A stretch of 7,611 bases of DNA from UBA6136 sp044378425. GTDB lineage: Bacteria; Pseudomonadota; Gammaproteobacteria; Methylococcales; Methylococcaceae. Below the pieces are notes generated by a model, which had not been told where the DNA came from, searched no databases, and saw only the letters and a list, made by a program, of their open reading frames with translations. The translations under genes were made by a program, and so were the position numbers. The stretch is from NCBI GenBank assembly GCA_044378425.1, contig JBILXN010000116.1, forward strand, positions 1-7,611, given 5' to 3'. This document shows, one piece after another, positions 1 through 6,180 of this stretch (positions within the stretch are counted from its first letter, which is position 1; each line of letters begins with the position of its first letter).

Positions 1-462
1 ATTGATTTCAATGGCCCTGAGGCTGGCAGCAGAGTCGGTGGTGAAAAAGGGGTTGCCGGTACCGGCTGCAAAAATCACGACCCTGCCCTTTTCCAGGTGG
101 CGGATGGCGCGGCGGCGGATGTAGTCCTCGCAGACCTGATTGATTTTGAGCGCCGACATAACCCGCACCTGACAGCCATGATGCTCAAGGGCATCCTGCA
201 TGGCCAGGGCATTCAGTACCGTCGCCAGCATACCCATGTAGTCGCCGGTCGTACGCTCCAATCCTTCACCGGCAGTTTGCGCACCGCGGATGATGTTACC
301 GCCGCCAATCACCAGCCCGACCTGAACACCGGCGTCGCAGAGTTCAGTTATTTCCAGTGCCAGCCGGCGTATCGTCTGCGGGTCAATGCCGCTACCTTGC
401 GAACCCATCAGGGCTTCGCCGCTCAATTTGAGCAAAATGCGTGTGTATTTTGGTGCACTCAT
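1..462 (-). CDS. pyrH: UMP kinase (uridylate kinase), N-terminal 154 codons, cut by window edge
   Basis: PyrH is the cytoplasmic bacterial UMP kinase. It makes UDP from UMP and ATP in pyrimidine nucleotide synthesis, works as a hexamer, and belongs to the amino acid kinase fold family, unrelated to eukaryotic UMP/CMP kinases. The frame read leftward from an ATG at 462 is open to the window edge and begins MSAPKYTRILLKLSGEAL. Visible motifs are the LKLSGEAL phosphate-binding strand (residues 11-18), the glycine-rich GGGNIIRG loop (53-60), GDYMGMLATVLNALAM (73-88) and the AGTGNPFFTTDSAA nucleotide-binding segment (133-146). All match the E. coli enzyme closely. About 85 C-terminal residues of the usual ~240 lie outside the window. 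No strong Shine-Dalgarno sequence precedes the ATG. The gene lies 73 bp downstream of tsf, with a hairpin between them, the usual tsf-pyrH order. Identity is very secure. Confidence 0.97.
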   Translation of the reverse strand, partial: MSAPKYTRILLKLSGEALMGSQGSGIDPQTIRRLALEITELCDAGVQVGLVIGGGNIIRGAQTAGEGLERTTGDYMGMLATVLNALAMQDALEHHGCQVRVMSALKINQVCEDYIRRRAIRHLEKGRVVIFAAGTGNPFFTTDSAASLRAIEIN

Positions 463-482
463 TGAACTGTTTGCGGCTGGTT

Positions 483-513
483 AAAAATCCGGACTCGCGG
501 CCGTGGCCGCGAG
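483..513 (-). terminator. Hairpin plus T-run between tsf and pyrH, probable terminator or attenuator
   Basis: A perfect 9-bp inverted repeat CTCGCGGCC/GGCCGCGAG (494-502 and 505-513) folds into a very stable GC stem with a tiny loop. Read on the minus strand it is followed, after the six bases TCCGGA, by a run of five T (487-483). This resembles an intrinsic terminator with a displaced U-run, so it may end only part of the transcripts leaving tsf. It sits 22 bp past the tsf stop and 20 bp before the pyrH start. Partial termination here would lower pyrH expression relative to tsf. The hairpin is seen directly; its efficiency is inferred. Confidence 0.6.
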
Positions 514-535
514 CGTAGAACTCAGGCAGACTGAA

Positions 536-1423
536 TCAGGAAGCCCTGACCTGAGCCATTACTTCTTCTGCAAAGTTGCTTTCGACTTTTTCGATACCCT
601 CACCGACCTCAATGCGAACGAAACGCTCCACCTTGGCAGCTTTGTCAGCCAACAGTTTGTGTACGGTCTGATCGGGATCCTTGACGAAGGCCTGACCTAC
701 CAGGGTGATTTCTGACAGGAATTTCTTGACCCTACCCTCAACCATCTTTTCGATCACATTAGCGGGTTTGCCGCTTTCTTCGGCCTGAGCGACGAAAATC
801 GCCTTTTCCTTTTCAACCAGTTCGGCCGGAACGCCAGTTTCATCCACACAGGTCGGCTTGCTGGCGGCGACGTGCATGGCGATGTCCTTACCCAGTTCAG
901 CATTGCCACCAACGAGCTCGACCAGAACACCAATACGGCTACCGTGCAGATAGCTGGCCACCTGTCCGGCTTCGGACTGGAAGCGCTCAAAGCGGCGGAT
1001 GTTGATGTTCTCACCGATCTTGGCCACCATCGCGCGGCGGGCGTCTTCTACCGTGACATCGGAGCCCGGCATTTTGGTCTGCAGCAGCTCTTCTAGAGTC
1101 CCTGCCGTGGAGTCCAGTGCACTTTGGGCGACATCATTGGCAAATGCGACAAAATCATCGCCCTTGGCGACGAAGTCGGTTTCACTGTTGACTTCGACAA
1201 TTGCCGCCCGCTTGCCATCTGCACTTGACTTGACACAAACACAGCCTTCAGCAGCGGTGCGTCCGGACTTCTTGTCAGCCTTGGCAAGGCCCGTCTTACG
1301 CATCAGTTCAACTGCTGCCTCCAGATCACCTGCGGTTTCGGTCAAGGCCTTCTTGCATTCCATCATTCCTGAGCCTGTGCGTTCTCTCAGTTCCTTTACC
1401 ATCCCAGCCGTAATATTTGACAT
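536..1423 (-). CDS. tsf: Translation elongation factor Ts
   Basis: EF-Ts is the guanine nucleotide exchange factor for EF-Tu in the cytoplasm: it releases GDP so EF-Tu can reload with GTP and aminoacyl-tRNA. The 295-residue product is slightly longer than the 283-residue E. coli protein and covers the whole family. The N-terminal UBA-like domain (about 1-55) contains KELRERTGSGMMECKKAL. The core has ETDFVAKGDDF (81-91), whose TDFV (Asp83-Phe84) inserts near the Mg site of EF-Tu, and MHVAASKP (183-190). The coiled-coil/C-terminal part has GKPANVIEKMVEGRVKKF (218-235) and the ending VGEGIEKVESNFAEEV. The ATG at 1423 is supported by AGAGGA (1437-1432) eight bases upstream and by alignment to the family start. 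It lies 127 bp after rpsB with a hairpin in the gap, the standard rpsB-tsf operon arrangement. No anomalies. Confidence 0.98.
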   Translation of the reverse strand: MSNITAGMVKELRERTGSGMMECKKALTETAGDLEAAVELMRKTGLAKADKKSGRTAAEGCVCVKSSADGKRAAIVEVNSETDFVAKGDDFVAFANDVAQSALDSTAGTLEELLQTKMPGSDVTVEDARRAMVAKIGENINIRRFERFQSEAGQVASYLHGSRIGVLVELVGGNAELGKDIAMHVAASKPTCVDETGVPAELVEKEKAIFVAQAEESGKPANVIEKMVEGRVKKFLSEITLVGQAFVKDPDQTVHKLLADKAAKVERFVRIEVGEGIEKVESNFAEEVMAQVRAS

Positions 1424-1478
1424 TAAATCAGTCCTCTTTATGTACTCATAATGGTGATACCAAGCTACCCTGCTTATG

Positions 1479-1503
1479 AAAACGCCCCCTGATGGAGGCG
1501 TTT
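1479..1503 (-). terminator. Hairpin with short T-run between rpsB and tsf, probable attenuator
   Basis: On the minus strand AAACGCCTCC, loop ATCA and GGGGGCGTTT form a 10-bp stem (1494-1503 with 1480-1489) containing one G-U wobble. It is followed by TTTTC, counting the T's at the foot of the stem. The structure lies 47 bp past the rpsB stop and 56 bp before the tsf start. The U-run is short, so partial termination is more likely than complete. This would let S2 be made in excess of EF-Ts from one promoter. A hairpin in the rpsB-tsf gap is also known in E. coli. The structure is direct; its action is inferred. Confidence 0.6.
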
Positions 1504-1550
1504 AGATAGTCTGTCCCTGACTCTTGAATTCTTACATCAGCGGTATCGAA

Positions 1551-2312
1551 TCAGGCTTCATCAACCGCTTCGACAGCGGGTGCCGCGTCCATTTCCACGA
1601 ACTCGTCCTCAACGCCGACAACACCAAAGCTGTTCGCCTTGCCTTGCAGAATCGAGGTAGATGCAGTCTGCACGTAGAGTTGTACCGCACGAATGGAGTC
1701 ATCATTGCCGGGAATGATGTAGTCAATTCCGGCTGGACTGTTGTTGGTATCCACGATACCGACAACGGGAATACCCAGCTTGTGAGCTTCGCTGATGGCA
1801 TTGTGCTCGTAGCCAACATCAAGCACGAACAGGACTTCAGGCAGACGATCCATATCGCGGATCCCGCCCATGCTGTTGGTCAGCTTTTCCAGTTCACGCA
1901 TCATGCCCAGCGCTTCTTTCTTGCTGAAGCGTTGCATACGGCCATCATCACGCATCGCTTCCAGCTCCTTCATGCGAGCAATCGACTGCTTGATGGTTTT
2001 GAAGTTGGTCAGCATACCGCCCAGCCAGCGGTGATTCACGAAGGGCATGCCACAGCGCAGCGCCTCTTCCTCGACCACTGCGCGGGTTGTGCGCTTGGTG
2101 CCGACAAATAGAATCTTGCCCCGATTTGCGGAAACCTGTTCGAGGTAACTCATCGCGTCGTTAAACAGCGGTAGGGTTTTTTCCAGGTTGATAATATGGA
2201 TATTGCTGCGCGCACCGAAAATGAACGGCGCCATCTTGGGGTTCCAGTAACGCGTCTGGTGACCGAAATGTACACCGGCCTCCAACATTTGACGCATCGT
2301 AACGTTCGACAT
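1551..2312 (-). CDS. rpsB: 30S ribosomal protein S2
   Basis: S2 is a late-assembling protein of the small ribosomal subunit, located at the head-body junction on the solvent side; it is needed for S1 binding and represses its own operon. The product has 253 residues (E. coli 241). Diagnostic segments are MLEAGVHFGHQTRYWNPKM (9-27), IFGARSNIHIINLEKT (31-46), FVNHRWLGGMLTNFKTI (91-107), HKLGIPVVGIVDTNNSP (177-193) and PGNDDSIRA (201-209). The C-terminus is an acidic, poorly conserved tail from about residue 231. An in-frame start at 2354 would add 14 residues unlike any S2 and lies inside the conserved leader, so I chose the ATG at 2312. It has a strong AGGAG (2322-2318) five bases upstream and gives the canonical MSNVTMRQML start. 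It is the first gene of the rpsB-tsf-pyrH cluster and divergent from map. Confidence 0.98.
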   Translation of the reverse strand: MSNVTMRQMLEAGVHFGHQTRYWNPKMAPFIFGARSNIHIINLEKTLPLFNDAMSYLEQVSANRGKILFVGTKRTTRAVVEEEALRCGMPFVNHRWLGGMLTNFKTIKQSIARMKELEAMRDDGRMQRFSKKEALGMMRELEKLTNSMGGIRDMDRLPEVLFVLDVGYEHNAISEAHKLGIPVVGIVDTNNSPAGIDYIIPGNDDSIRAVQLYVQTASTSILQGKANSFGVVGVEDEFVEMDAAPAVEAVDEA

Positions 2313-2441
2313 CACTACTCCTGATTGTTGCGGTTTAGGGTTAAGCCTCCACATACCCCGCTCGACGACCCCATACGATCAGATGATTGAGGGGCACCCT
2401 GCCTGGCGTGACGGTATGTGTGTGTGGTTGCTAAAAAAAGC
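2313..2441 (-). ncRNA. rpsB 5' leader, t44-like S2 autoregulatory RNA element
   Basis: The roughly 130-nt untranslated leader from the predicted rpsB start site to the ATG has clear folding potential. CACATACC (2420-2413, minus strand) is perfectly complementary to GGTATGTG (2357-2350), making an 8-bp long-range helix. Inside it, CCCC (2394-2391) can pair with GGGG (2372-2369) around an 18-nt segment that holds a small ATCA/TGAT stem. GGCA and TGCC around GGG offer another small hairpin. The AGGAG ribosome binding site follows this structured region. In gammaproteobacteria the rpsB leader between map and rpsB is a conserved structured RNA (Rfam t44; first listed as the sRNA tff/t44) that S2 binds to repress rpsB-tsf translation. 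Location, length and long-range helix fit; family membership is from memory, not from a covariance-model search. Confidence 0.65.
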
Positions 2442-2456
2442 GGGCCTTTATACCAT
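2428..2456 (+). promoter_or_regulatory. Candidate map promoter overlapping the rpsB promoter
   Basis: On the plus strand TTGCTA (2428-2433) lies 17 bases before TACCAT (2451-2456), each matching four of six consensus bases. An alternative -10, TATACC, begins at 2449 with a 15-base spacer. Either would start a map transcript near 2463 with a leader of roughly 85 nt. The elements are mediocre and their fit may be chance. They are listed because map needs a rightward promoter in this gap and nothing better is visible between 2457 and 2549. Confidence 0.3.
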
Positions 2457-2475
2457 GGAAGCCTGATATCAACAA
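2447..2475 (-). promoter_or_regulatory. rpsB promoter, sigma-70 type with extended -10 and GC-rich discriminator
   Basis: On the minus strand TTGTTG (2475-2470) and TATAAA (2452-2447) are separated by exactly 17 bases. The -10 is preceded by TGG, giving the extended -10 form TGnTATAAA. The next bases, GGCCCGC, are a GC-rich discriminator as found in stringently controlled ribosomal promoters, so ppGpp/DksA repression is likely. Transcription should start near 2439-2441, about 128 nt before rpsB. The -35 is weak (3 of 6), compensated by the extended -10. Position and elements agree well with rpsB promoters of gammaproteobacteria as I recall them. Confidence 0.75.
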
Positions 2476-2549
2476 TCCGTCCCCGTGCAACAGTCCCGAC
2501 GAGCCCCCTATCTCTGCCCGCCGCGAGCAACCAGAACAGCATCAAGTTA

Positions 2550-3389
2550 ATGAGCATTACCATCAAAACGCCCGAGGAAATCAGAAAAATGAGGGTGGCG
2601 GGTCGCCTTGCGGCCGAGGTCCTCGAAATGATAGAGCCCTACGTCATTCCCGGCGTCACCACCGAGGAAATTGACCGCATCTGTCATGACTATATCGTAG
2701 ACGTGCAACAGGCTATTCCGGCCCCGCTTAACTACCGCGGATTTCCAAAATCCATCTGTACTTCGGTCAACCATACCGTCTGCCACGGCATCCCCGGCCC
2801 CAAAAAACTCAAGAGCGGCGACATCATCAATGTTGATATCACCGTCATCAAGGATGGCTATCACGGCGACACCAGCATGATGTTGCTGGTGGGTGAAGTA
2901 CCGATCCGCGCCAAACGCCTGGCCCGTATCTGTCAGGAAGCGCTATACCGTGGCATTCGCCGGGTGAGGCCGGGAGCGCGACTGGGTGATATCGGCCATG
3001 CCATTCAGTCCTTTGCAGAGGCTGAAGGCTACTCGGTGGTCCAGGAGTTCTGCGGCCATGGCATCGGCCGTGTCTTCCATGAAGAACCGCAGATCCTTCA
3101 TTACGGCCAGCCAGACACCGGCCCGACGATGGAGGCGGGTATGATTTTCACAATAGAGCCCATGATCAACTTCGGTAAGCGTCACGTCAAAATTCTGCCG
3201 GATGGCTGGACGGCGGTTACGAAGGATCGCAGCCTGTCGGCGCAATGGGAGCACACCATCCTCGTGACCAATAGCGGCTATGAGGTCCTGACCTTGCGCC
3301 GCGACGAACTGGACACATTCGAATCACACCCACTGACTACCCCGGAGCCACAGGCAGTTGGAACCAGCACCCCTCATCACGCCAACTGA
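2550..3389 (+). CDS. map: Methionine aminopeptidase, type I
   Basis: This essential cytoplasmic metalloprotease removes the initiator methionine from nascent proteins whose second residue is small, after peptide deformylase has acted. The 279-residue product has the pita-bread fold signature. The five expected metal ligands are present: Asp96 (INVDITV), Asp107 (HGDTS), His170 (CGHGIG), Glu203 (TIEP) and Glu234 (AQWEHT). Substrate-site His79 (VCHGIP) is also present. The start ATG at 2550 gives MSITIKTPEEIRKMRVAGRLAA, aligning with the E. coli start. An in-frame ATG at 2418 would add 44 unrelated residues and lies upstream of the candidate promoter start, so it was rejected. No strong ribosome binding site is visible. 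The last 15-20 residues, rich in Thr, Pro and His, extend past the usual 264-residue end and look non-conserved. The gene is divergent from rpsB and followed 10 bp later by glnD. Confidence 0.98.
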   Translation: MSITIKTPEEIRKMRVAGRLAAEVLEMIEPYVIPGVTTEEIDRICHDYIVDVQQAIPAPLNYRGFPKSICTSVNHTVCHGIPGPKKLKSGDIINVDITVIKDGYHGDTSMMLLVGEVPIRAKRLARICQEALYRGIRRVRPGARLGDIGHAIQSFAEAEGYSVVQEFCGHGIGRVFHEEPQILHYGQPDTGPTMEAGMIFTIEPMINFGKRHVKILPDGWTAVTKDRSLSAQWEHTILVTNSGYEVLTLRRDELDTFESHPLTTPEPQAVGTSTPHHAN

Positions 3390-3391
3390 GG
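3387..3391 (+). promoter_or_regulatory. Ribosome binding site of glnD, overlapping the map stop codon
   Basis: TGAGG lies eight bases before the ATG at 3400, and its TGA is the map stop codon itself. This favours the ATG over the upstream TTG at 3358 as the glnD start, and suggests translational coupling: ribosomes ending map would stand on the glnD binding site. The competing TTG has a GGAG (3344-3347) ten bases upstream, so it is not fully excluded. Confidence 0.5.
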
Positions 3392-3399
3392 CCGCACTG

Positions 3400-6036
3400 A
3401 TGACTGAGGCTGAATGTCTCAGTTTCAGCGACAGCATCAAGGCACATAATGCCGACCTTATCGAGCGATTCCGCGCTGGAACGCCCGCGTCCGAGTTAAT
3501 CCGTGAGCGTTCGGATTTCATGGATGAGACCCTGAGCCGAATCTGGCAGAGATTTCTCGGCGGCTCTTCTGATGATTTTGCCCTTATCGCCGTGGGCGGT
3601 TACGGCCGACAGGAACTGCACCCCCACTCTGATATCGACATACTGGTACTTAGAACGGCTGGAACCGAGTTTTCTGAAGAGACTGAAGGAACCGACACCT
3701 TCGGGATGGAGCTGGATGAACGCTTATCCTCATTCCTGAGTTTCCTCTGGGACATCGGCCTCAAACCCGCGCAGAGCGTCCGCAGCATTGCAGAATGCGT
3801 TCAGCAGGCGGCGGCCGACCAGACGATCATGACCAATCTGCTGGAATCACGCCTCATCATTGGCTCGGAAACGCTTTACGAGCGACTTTGGAGCTGCCTC
3901 GGCCCACAGCATCTGTGGCCTTCGGCCGACTTCTTCGAAGCGAAAGTTGCCGAGCAGACTGCCCGCTATGCCAAGTATCACGACACTGCCTACAATCTGG
4001 AACCCAATATCAAGGAAGGACCTGGTGGCCTGCGCGATATCCAGAACATCAGCTGGATCATCAAACGTCACCATAATAGCCGCTCGCTTAATCTGGTTCG
4101 TGAGGGCTGGCTGACGGAACTGGAATGCGCCGAACTCATTAAGGCCCGTGACTTTCTCTGGGAAATCCGCTTCGCGCTGCATGCCATGACAGGCCGCTGT
4201 GAGGATCGTCTGCTTTTTGAATACCAAAAAGATCTGGCTCGCCAGTTTGGGGTTCAGGACCAGAATATGAATCAGGCCATTGAGCAGTTCATGCAGTTGT
4301 ATTACCGCACTGTCATGGGCCTGGAACGGCTTAACGAAGTACTGATCCAGCTATTCAAGGAAGTCGGGCTTCAGCACAGCGACAAGGCCGACACTCGCGC
4401 CATCACCGCCGAGTTCCGGTCCGTCAATGACTACCTCGAAGTCCAGCATCCGGCTGTTTTCCGCGACCAACCGCTGGCCCTGTTCCGAATTTTCCTGCTG
4501 CTGCAGAGCAATCCCACCATCAAGGGCATACGAGCCTCCACCATCCGGTTGATCCGGCAACACCTGTATCTGATTGATGATCAGTTCCGTGCCAACCCCG
4601 AAGCCTGCCGCCTGTTCATGGCGATACTGCGTCAAAAAAACGGCGTCACCCAGCAATTGCGACGAATGAATCGCTACGGCGTGCTGGCTGCTTATCTGCC
4701 GGCATTCGGCCATGTCGTAGGCAGGATGCAGTATGACCTGTTCCACGTCTACACCGTGGACGAGCATACCCTGTTCGTAGTGCGCAATTTACGGCGATTT
4801 TCACTGGAGATTCATCGTAGCGAGCACCCGCTCGGCAATGAAATTTTCGAACTGATCGAAAAGCCGGAGGTACTTTATGTCGCCGCGCTGATGCACGACA
4901 TTGCCAAGGGACGCGGCGGCGATCACTCCACGCTGGGGGCTGATATGGCAGCCGACTTCTGCAGGCGGCACGGCATGTCAGAGCGCGACACCCAGCTGGT
5001 GTGCTGGTTGGTCCAAAACCATCTCCTGATGTCCATGACCGCCCAGCGCAAGGATATCAACGATACCGACGTCATCCACGAATTTGCGACTGCGGTGGGT
5101 GATCAGACGGCGCTCGACCATCTGTATTTGCTGACAGTCGCCGATATACGGGCTACCAACCCGAATCTCTGGAACTCATGGAAGGATGCTCTGCTGCGGG
5201 AACTCTACCTGACCACCCGCTGGGTATTTCGACGTGGGCTCAATCGTCCCGTGCACCTGACTGACAAGATCGCGGCGGTGAAAAAGGAAAGCCGCAGCCT
5301 GCTTCGGGCACTCGGTGTGGCCGACATTACTGTTGAACGGGTCTGGGATAGCATCCTGAATGACGAATACTTTTTGCGCTATCAGCCCGAGGAAGTCGCC
5401 TGGCATACCACAGCCCTCGGCAGTTGTGAAAACGCCGATCTGCCGCTGGTGGTATTGCGACCGGTGAGCCAGCGCGGCAGCGCCGAGATTTTCGTTTATG
5501 CCCGCAATCAGGATTTCATTTTCGCGCATAGCACTGCGGTACTCGACCAGCTCAATCTGACGATTCTGGATGCCCGGATCATCACCATAGCCGGCGATGG
5601 CTACATCCTGAACAGCTACCAGATCCTTGAGCAGAATGGCGAACCGATCCGCGATCATCTGCGTCAGGTGCAGATTTGCATGCGCCTCAGGGAATCGCTA
5701 TCTGGCGCACCCGCGGCAGCCATCAAGGTGCAGCGCCGAGAATCCCGCCAGATCAAACACTTCACAGTACCGACTCAGATCTATTTCCACGATGACCCGC
5801 AGCAACGACATACCATTCTGGAACTGATCGCCACCGACCGGCCGGGACTGCTATCCACGGTCGGTCGCGCCTTCTCCGAGTCCGGAATAAGCCTTTACAA
5901 CGCCAAAATCTCCACTATCGGCAGTCGGGCAGAGGATATTTTCTACATCACCGGCCCAGACCATCAACCCATCACCGATGACGCGCAGAAGAAAGCGTTG
6001 AAGGCCACCATCATCAGCCGGGTAGGCGCCAGCTAG
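3400..6036 (+). CDS. glnD: Bifunctional PII uridylyltransferase / uridylyl-removing enzyme GlnD
   Basis: GlnD is the main glutamine sensor of proteobacteria. At low glutamine it uridylylates PII proteins (GlnB/GlnK); at high glutamine it removes the UMP. This controls glutamine synthetase through GlnE and transcription through NtrBC. The product from ATG 3400 has 878 residues (E. coli 890). Domains in order: nucleotidyltransferase with GGYGRQELHPHSDIDI (66-81), catalytic Asp78 and Asp80; the GlnD-specific NIKEGPGGLRDIQNISW (203-219); an HD hydrolase domain with DEHT (His456), LMHDIAKGRGGDHS (His499-Asp500, His509) and a later Asp near 582; and two C-terminal ACT domains (about 694-765 and 804-878, the second with TDRPGLLSTVGRAF) that bind glutamine. 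Both activities look intact. An alternative TTG start at 3358 would overlap map by 32 bp and add 14 residues. It is probably co-transcribed with map. No convincing terminator follows; a GC hairpin at 6049-6073 lacks a T run. Confidence 0.97.
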   Translation: MTEAECLSFSDSIKAHNADLIERFRAGTPASELIRERSDFMDETLSRIWQRFLGGSSDDFALIAVGGYGRQELHPHSDIDILVLRTAGTEFSEETEGTDTFGMELDERLSSFLSFLWDIGLKPAQSVRSIAECVQQAAADQTIMTNLLESRLIIGSETLYERLWSCLGPQHLWPSADFFEAKVAEQTARYAKYHDTAYNLEPNIKEGPGGLRDIQNISWIIKRHHNSRSLNLVREGWLTELECAELIKARDFLWEIRFALHAMTGRCEDRLLFEYQKDLARQFGVQDQNMNQAIEQFMQLYYRTVMGLERLNEVLIQLFKEVGLQHSDKADTRAITAEFRSVNDYLEVQHPAVFRDQPLALFRIFLLLQSNPTIKGIRASTIRLIRQHLYLIDDQFRANPEACRLFMAILRQKNGVTQQLRRMNRYGVLAAYLPAFGHVVGRMQYDLFHVYTVDEHTLFVVRNLRRFSLEIHRSEHPLGNEIFELIEKPEVLYVAALMHDIAKGRGGDHSTLGADMAADFCRRHGMSERDTQLVCWLVQNHLLMSMTAQRKDINDTDVIHEFATAVGDQTALDHLYLLTVADIRATNPNLWNSWKDALLRELYLTTRWVFRRGLNRPVHLTDKIAAVKKESRSLLRALGVADITVERVWDSILNDEYFLRYQPEEVAWHTTALGSCENADLPLVVLRPVSQRGSAEIFVYARNQDFIFAHSTAVLDQLNLTILDARIITIAGDGYILNSYQILEQNGEPIRDHLRQVQICMRLRESLSGAPAAAIKVQRRESRQIKHFTVPTQIYFHDDPQQRHTILELIATDRPGLLSTVGRAFSESGISLYNAKISTIGSRAEDIFYITGPDHQPITDDAQKKALKATIISRVGAS

Positions 6037-6093
6037 GGCGAGCCGGCGGCGTCCCCCACACCTGCGGAGGCGCGGCCATAAACCCTTAAACCG

Positions 6094-6122
6094 TGTAAAA
6101 AAGGGCCATTTTCTGCTATAAA
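6094..6122 (+). promoter_or_regulatory. Likely glyA promoter, extended -10 type
   Basis: TATAAA (6117-6122) is preceded by TGC, giving an extended -10 (TGnTATAAA). TGTAAA (6094-6099), 17 bases upstream, is a poor -35 (3 of 6), tolerable with an extended -10. The start site would fall near 6129, leaving a leader of about 50 nt before glyA. The surrounding A/T-rich stretch (6076-6123) contrasts with the GC-rich bases just after glnD (6037-6077). Together these indicate that glyA has its own promoter rather than depending only on read-through. No recognisable PurR or MetR site was identified. Confidence 0.55.
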
Positions 6123-6167
6123 TCCGGGTTAGCACCGTAATTTAGGCACCACATCCCTACCACCATT

Positions 6168-6172
6168 GAGGA
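6168..6172 (+). promoter_or_regulatory. Ribosome binding site that sets the glyA start
   Basis: GAGGA ends eight bases before the ATG at 6181, ideal spacing. An in-frame TTG at 6166 overlaps this site and so cannot be the start served by it. This fixes the MFSKGMEIAG start, which also aligns with the N-terminus of E. coli GlyA. Confidence 0.75.
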
Positions 6173-6180
6173 CCAGACAT

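Noticed and set aside
97..465. Plus-strand 122-residue open frame opposite pyrH
   Set aside because: It lies entirely antisense to the strongly conserved UMP kinase reading frame and its translation resembles no family I know.
1436..1476. Possible tsf promoter after the rpsB-tsf hairpin (TTGGTA and TACATA on the minus strand)
   Set aside because: Spacing of about 13 bases is too short and no other pair of elements fits better.
1524..2111. Plus-strand 195-residue open frame opposite rpsB
   Set aside because: Shadow of rpsB codon structure; no ribosome binding site and no recognisable domain.
2416..2427. Short TG repeat in the map-rpsB gap as a phase-variable tract
   Set aside because: Only about five units long, and better explained as part of the rpsB leader helix.
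2418..2549. Longer N-terminus for Map from ATG 2418
   Set aside because: The extra 44 residues align to nothing in Map, and the stretch is promoter and rpsB leader sequence on the other strand.
6049..6073. GC-rich imperfect hairpin after glnD (GCGTCCCC / GGAGGCGC)
   Set aside because: It has one mismatch and one wobble and no T run after it, so I do not call it an intrinsic terminator; Rho-dependent ending or read-through is equally possible.
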